Positions 5,408 through 6,999 of a stretch of 6,999 nt of DNA are shown here, piece after piece; position 1 is the stretch's first letter; the number at the start of each line of letters is the position of its first letter. Both the position numbers and the translations under genes were made by a program. This stretch comes from UBA5486 sp036744795 (GTDB lineage Bacteria; Bacillota; UBA4882; UBA10575). The stretch covers positions 1-6,999 of the forward strand of contig DAIOHK010000069.1 in the NCBI GenBank assembly GCA_036744795.1, written 5' to 3'. The notes beneath the pieces are model-generated. The model saw only the letters and a list, made by a program, of their open reading frames with translations. It was not told the DNA's origin and ran no database searches.

Positions 5408-6988
5408 CTAAGCCCTTTCTAAATACTCAAAGAAATCAAAATCTGCAGGTTGACATCTACCCGACAGATCCTGACAACATAAACCAACAAATGCCCCGGT
5501 GAATTTACCTTCTCGGCAGAATTCATTCGAAAGTGTACTAGCATCAAGTACCGGCCCGATTTTTTCCCATGCTTCCCCATCCGGTGAAAAGAAGAATTGT
5601 AATCTTTCATAATCAACTTCCACGCGGAGATAACAACGTTTCCACCCCTTAATTGAATAATCCCTATCCAGCGGTTCATCAAAAGAAGCATTCTGGGCAG
5701 TAATAATCCCCAGGCATTTACCAAGTTCCTCATCCCATGAGATGCGCAGATAACAGAAGTTTTCTGTATCATGCAGGCAAATAAGACCTGCCATCTGTTG
5801 GAAAGTATCCGGTTCAAACTCCACACAGGTAGTAGCTGTATAACAGAAAGACTGTTGCCGTCTGGCTACCAGACTCTGGTTGAATTTTGAGCTAAGCGAT
5901 TCGCCTCCTTTTAAACGGAGATAACCCTTTCTCTCCGTAAGGGATAGGCTCTCTTCGCCTAAAGGAACCCGCATTGTCTGGAAATTAATATTTAATTCCG
6001 GTTTGTCAAAATCATCCCGCACCGGCTCTTCAGCCCAAGGATGCTCCGGTAAAGCAGGAGCAGGCACTTGAACCAAAGGCTTATTACCGCCGGCTTCCAG
6101 CCGCAACCATTTATCCTCTGTCCAGACCATCTTCTGGATTGAAGTCTCCCGGCCAAGAACTGTCCGCCTTTTTCCTGGCAAAGGCCTGCTTGTCAAGTGA
6201 ACTATATACCACTCCCCATTTTGGGTCTCAACCACATCTCCATGTCCTGCCTTTTGTAGAATTAATTCCGGATCATTCCTCGAGGTCAGAATGGGGTTTT
6301 CCGGATCAACCTCATAGTGCCCGGTTATATTTTTAGAACGTGCCATTGTAATCGCGTGTCCCCATCCGGTTCCCCCCTCGGCCGTCAGTAAATAATAATA
6401 ACCATGCCATTTATAAAGATGGGGGCCTTCTGTCTTCCCCAGTTCCGTTCCTTTAAAAATATTGGCAATCGGACCGACCAAACGCTTCTCTTCCGGAGAA
6501 TATTCCTGTAAAAGAATTCCGCCAAAACGGTTCCGGCCTTTCCGGTGATCACAGACCATGTTAACCAACCACTTCCGGCCATCATCATCATGGAAAAGAG
6601 AGGGATCAAATCCGCTGCTATTCAAGTAGACTGGCTCCGACCATTCACCCATAATATCACCAGTAGTAACCAGATAGTTATGGGTGTCCTTAAAGATTCC
6701 CCCTTTACTTTTTACATCAGTATAAACCAGATAAAATGTGCCTTGATCATAGGTTAAACACGGAGCCCAGATTCCTCCTGAATCACGATTCCCCTTCATA
6801 TTCAGCTGGGATAGACGATTCAAAGGTCGGGCCACTAATCGCCAATGGATCAAATCTTTGGAATGATGAATCTGCACCCCCGGGAACCACTCAAAAGTAG
6901 AGGTAGCAATATAATAATCATCACCAACACGGACAATCGAAGGATCGGGATTAAACCCGCGTAAAATAGGATTAGTAATCTGTTTCAT
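5408..6988 (-). CDS. GH43 beta-xylosidase (subfamily 11 type), cytoplasmic
   Basis: This 526-residue glycoside hydrolase removes xylose from the non-reducing end of xylo-oligosaccharides with inversion; relatives often also release L-arabinose. The N-terminal five-bladed beta-propeller (about 1-300) carries the three catalytic acids: Asp15 in NPDPS (general base), Asp128 in FDPS (pKa modulator) and Glu187 in KTEGPH (general acid). These match the positions I recall for Geobacillus stearothermophilus XynB3. The propeller also keeps F32, W74 in GGIWAP, H249 in AGHGD (central metal ligand in relatives) and R280 in LGRET. A C-terminal beta-sandwich (about 325-524) ends in DFDFFEY, as expected for the domain that completes the active site. 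Length is close to the 530-540 residues of characterised enzymes. There is no signal peptide, so it acts on imported oligosaccharides in the cytoplasm. ATG 6988 has only 11 bases before it in the window, so its ribosome site and promoter cannot be judged. It is followed by a terminator. It holds 12 cysteines, ten of them in the C-terminal domain, and looks more GC-rich than the regulator gene. Confidence 0.95.
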   Translation of the reverse strand: MKQITNPILRGFNPDPSIVRVGDDYYIATSTFEWFPGVQIHHSKDLIHWRLVARPLNRLSQLNMKGNRDSGGIWAPCLTYDQGTFYLVYTDVKSKGGIFKDTHNYLVTTGDIMGEWSEPVYLNSSGFDPSLFHDDDGRKWLVNMVCDHRKGRNRFGGILLQEYSPEEKRLVGPIANIFKGTELGKTEGPHLYKWHGYYYLLTAEGGTGWGHAITMARSKNITGHYEVDPENPILTSRNDPELILQKAGHGDVVETQNGEWYIVHLTSRPLPGKRRTVLGRETSIQKMVWTEDKWLRLEAGGNKPLVQVPAPALPEHPWAEEPVRDDFDKPELNINFQTMRVPLGEESLSLTERKGYLRLKGGESLSSKFNQSLVARRQQSFCYTATTCVEFEPDTFQQMAGLICLHDTENFCYLRISWDEELGKCLGIITAQNASFDEPLDRDYSIKGWKRCYLRVEVDYERLQFFFSPDGEAWEKIGPVLDASTLSNEFCREGKFTGAFVGLCCQDLSGRCQPADFDFFEYLERA

Positions 6989-6999
6989 TAAATATCATC

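Noticed and set aside
5419..5826. 135-codon minus-strand frame inside the xylosidase gene
   Set aside because: It is an alternative frame of the C-terminal domain, which is intact and in-family in the main frame.

Overview
The window reads as a sugar-utilisation locus from a low-to-moderate GC Gram-positive-type bacterium (Firmicutes-like). The reasons are strong AGGAGG-type ribosome binding sites, TTG start codons on two transport genes, AT-rich intergenic DNA, and proteins that resemble those of saccharolytic, probably anaerobic, Firmicutes. The genus cannot be named from the sequence. All five convincing genes lie on the minus strand, so transcription runs from high to low coordinates.

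Layout in transcription order: (1) 6988-5408, a complete cytoplasmic GH43 beta-xylosidase (subfamily 11 type) with all catalytic residues, its start only 11 bases from the window edge. (2) 5407-5061, a non-coding stretch with a bipartite hairpin terminator for the xylosidase (5279-5338), then an A-rich tract, a weak promoter and a three-fold 13-bp repeat of LacI-type operator sites (5090-5127) just ahead of the next gene. (3) 5060-4047, a LacI/GalR-family repressor; the start is placed at 5060, five codons inside the longest reading frame. (4) 4046-3835, an AT-rich intergenic stretch. (5) 3834-374, a ribose-type (CUT2) ABC importer in the order ATPase (two ABC domains), permease, sugar-binding protein. 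(6) 373-1, no intact gene.

Proposed logic (inference): the LacI-type protein represses its own promoter, and possibly the importer, until a sugar ligand is present. The importer brings in a monosaccharide, and the xylosidase releases xylose or arabinose from oligosaccharides inside the cell. The binding protein is clearly RbsB-like, but three positions that contact ribose in E. coli RbsB are changed, so ribose should not be assumed to be the substrate. CUT2 importers carry monosaccharides, so this transporter probably does not supply the xylosidase with its oligosaccharide substrate. The two may be co-regulated parts of a pentose programme, or simply neighbours, since a terminator separates them.

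I did not find an undescribed defence, mobile or RNA system here. The most useful non-routine signals are the tandem operator cluster, the altered sugar pocket, the missing lipobox on the binding protein, and the unexplained 373 bases at the left end.
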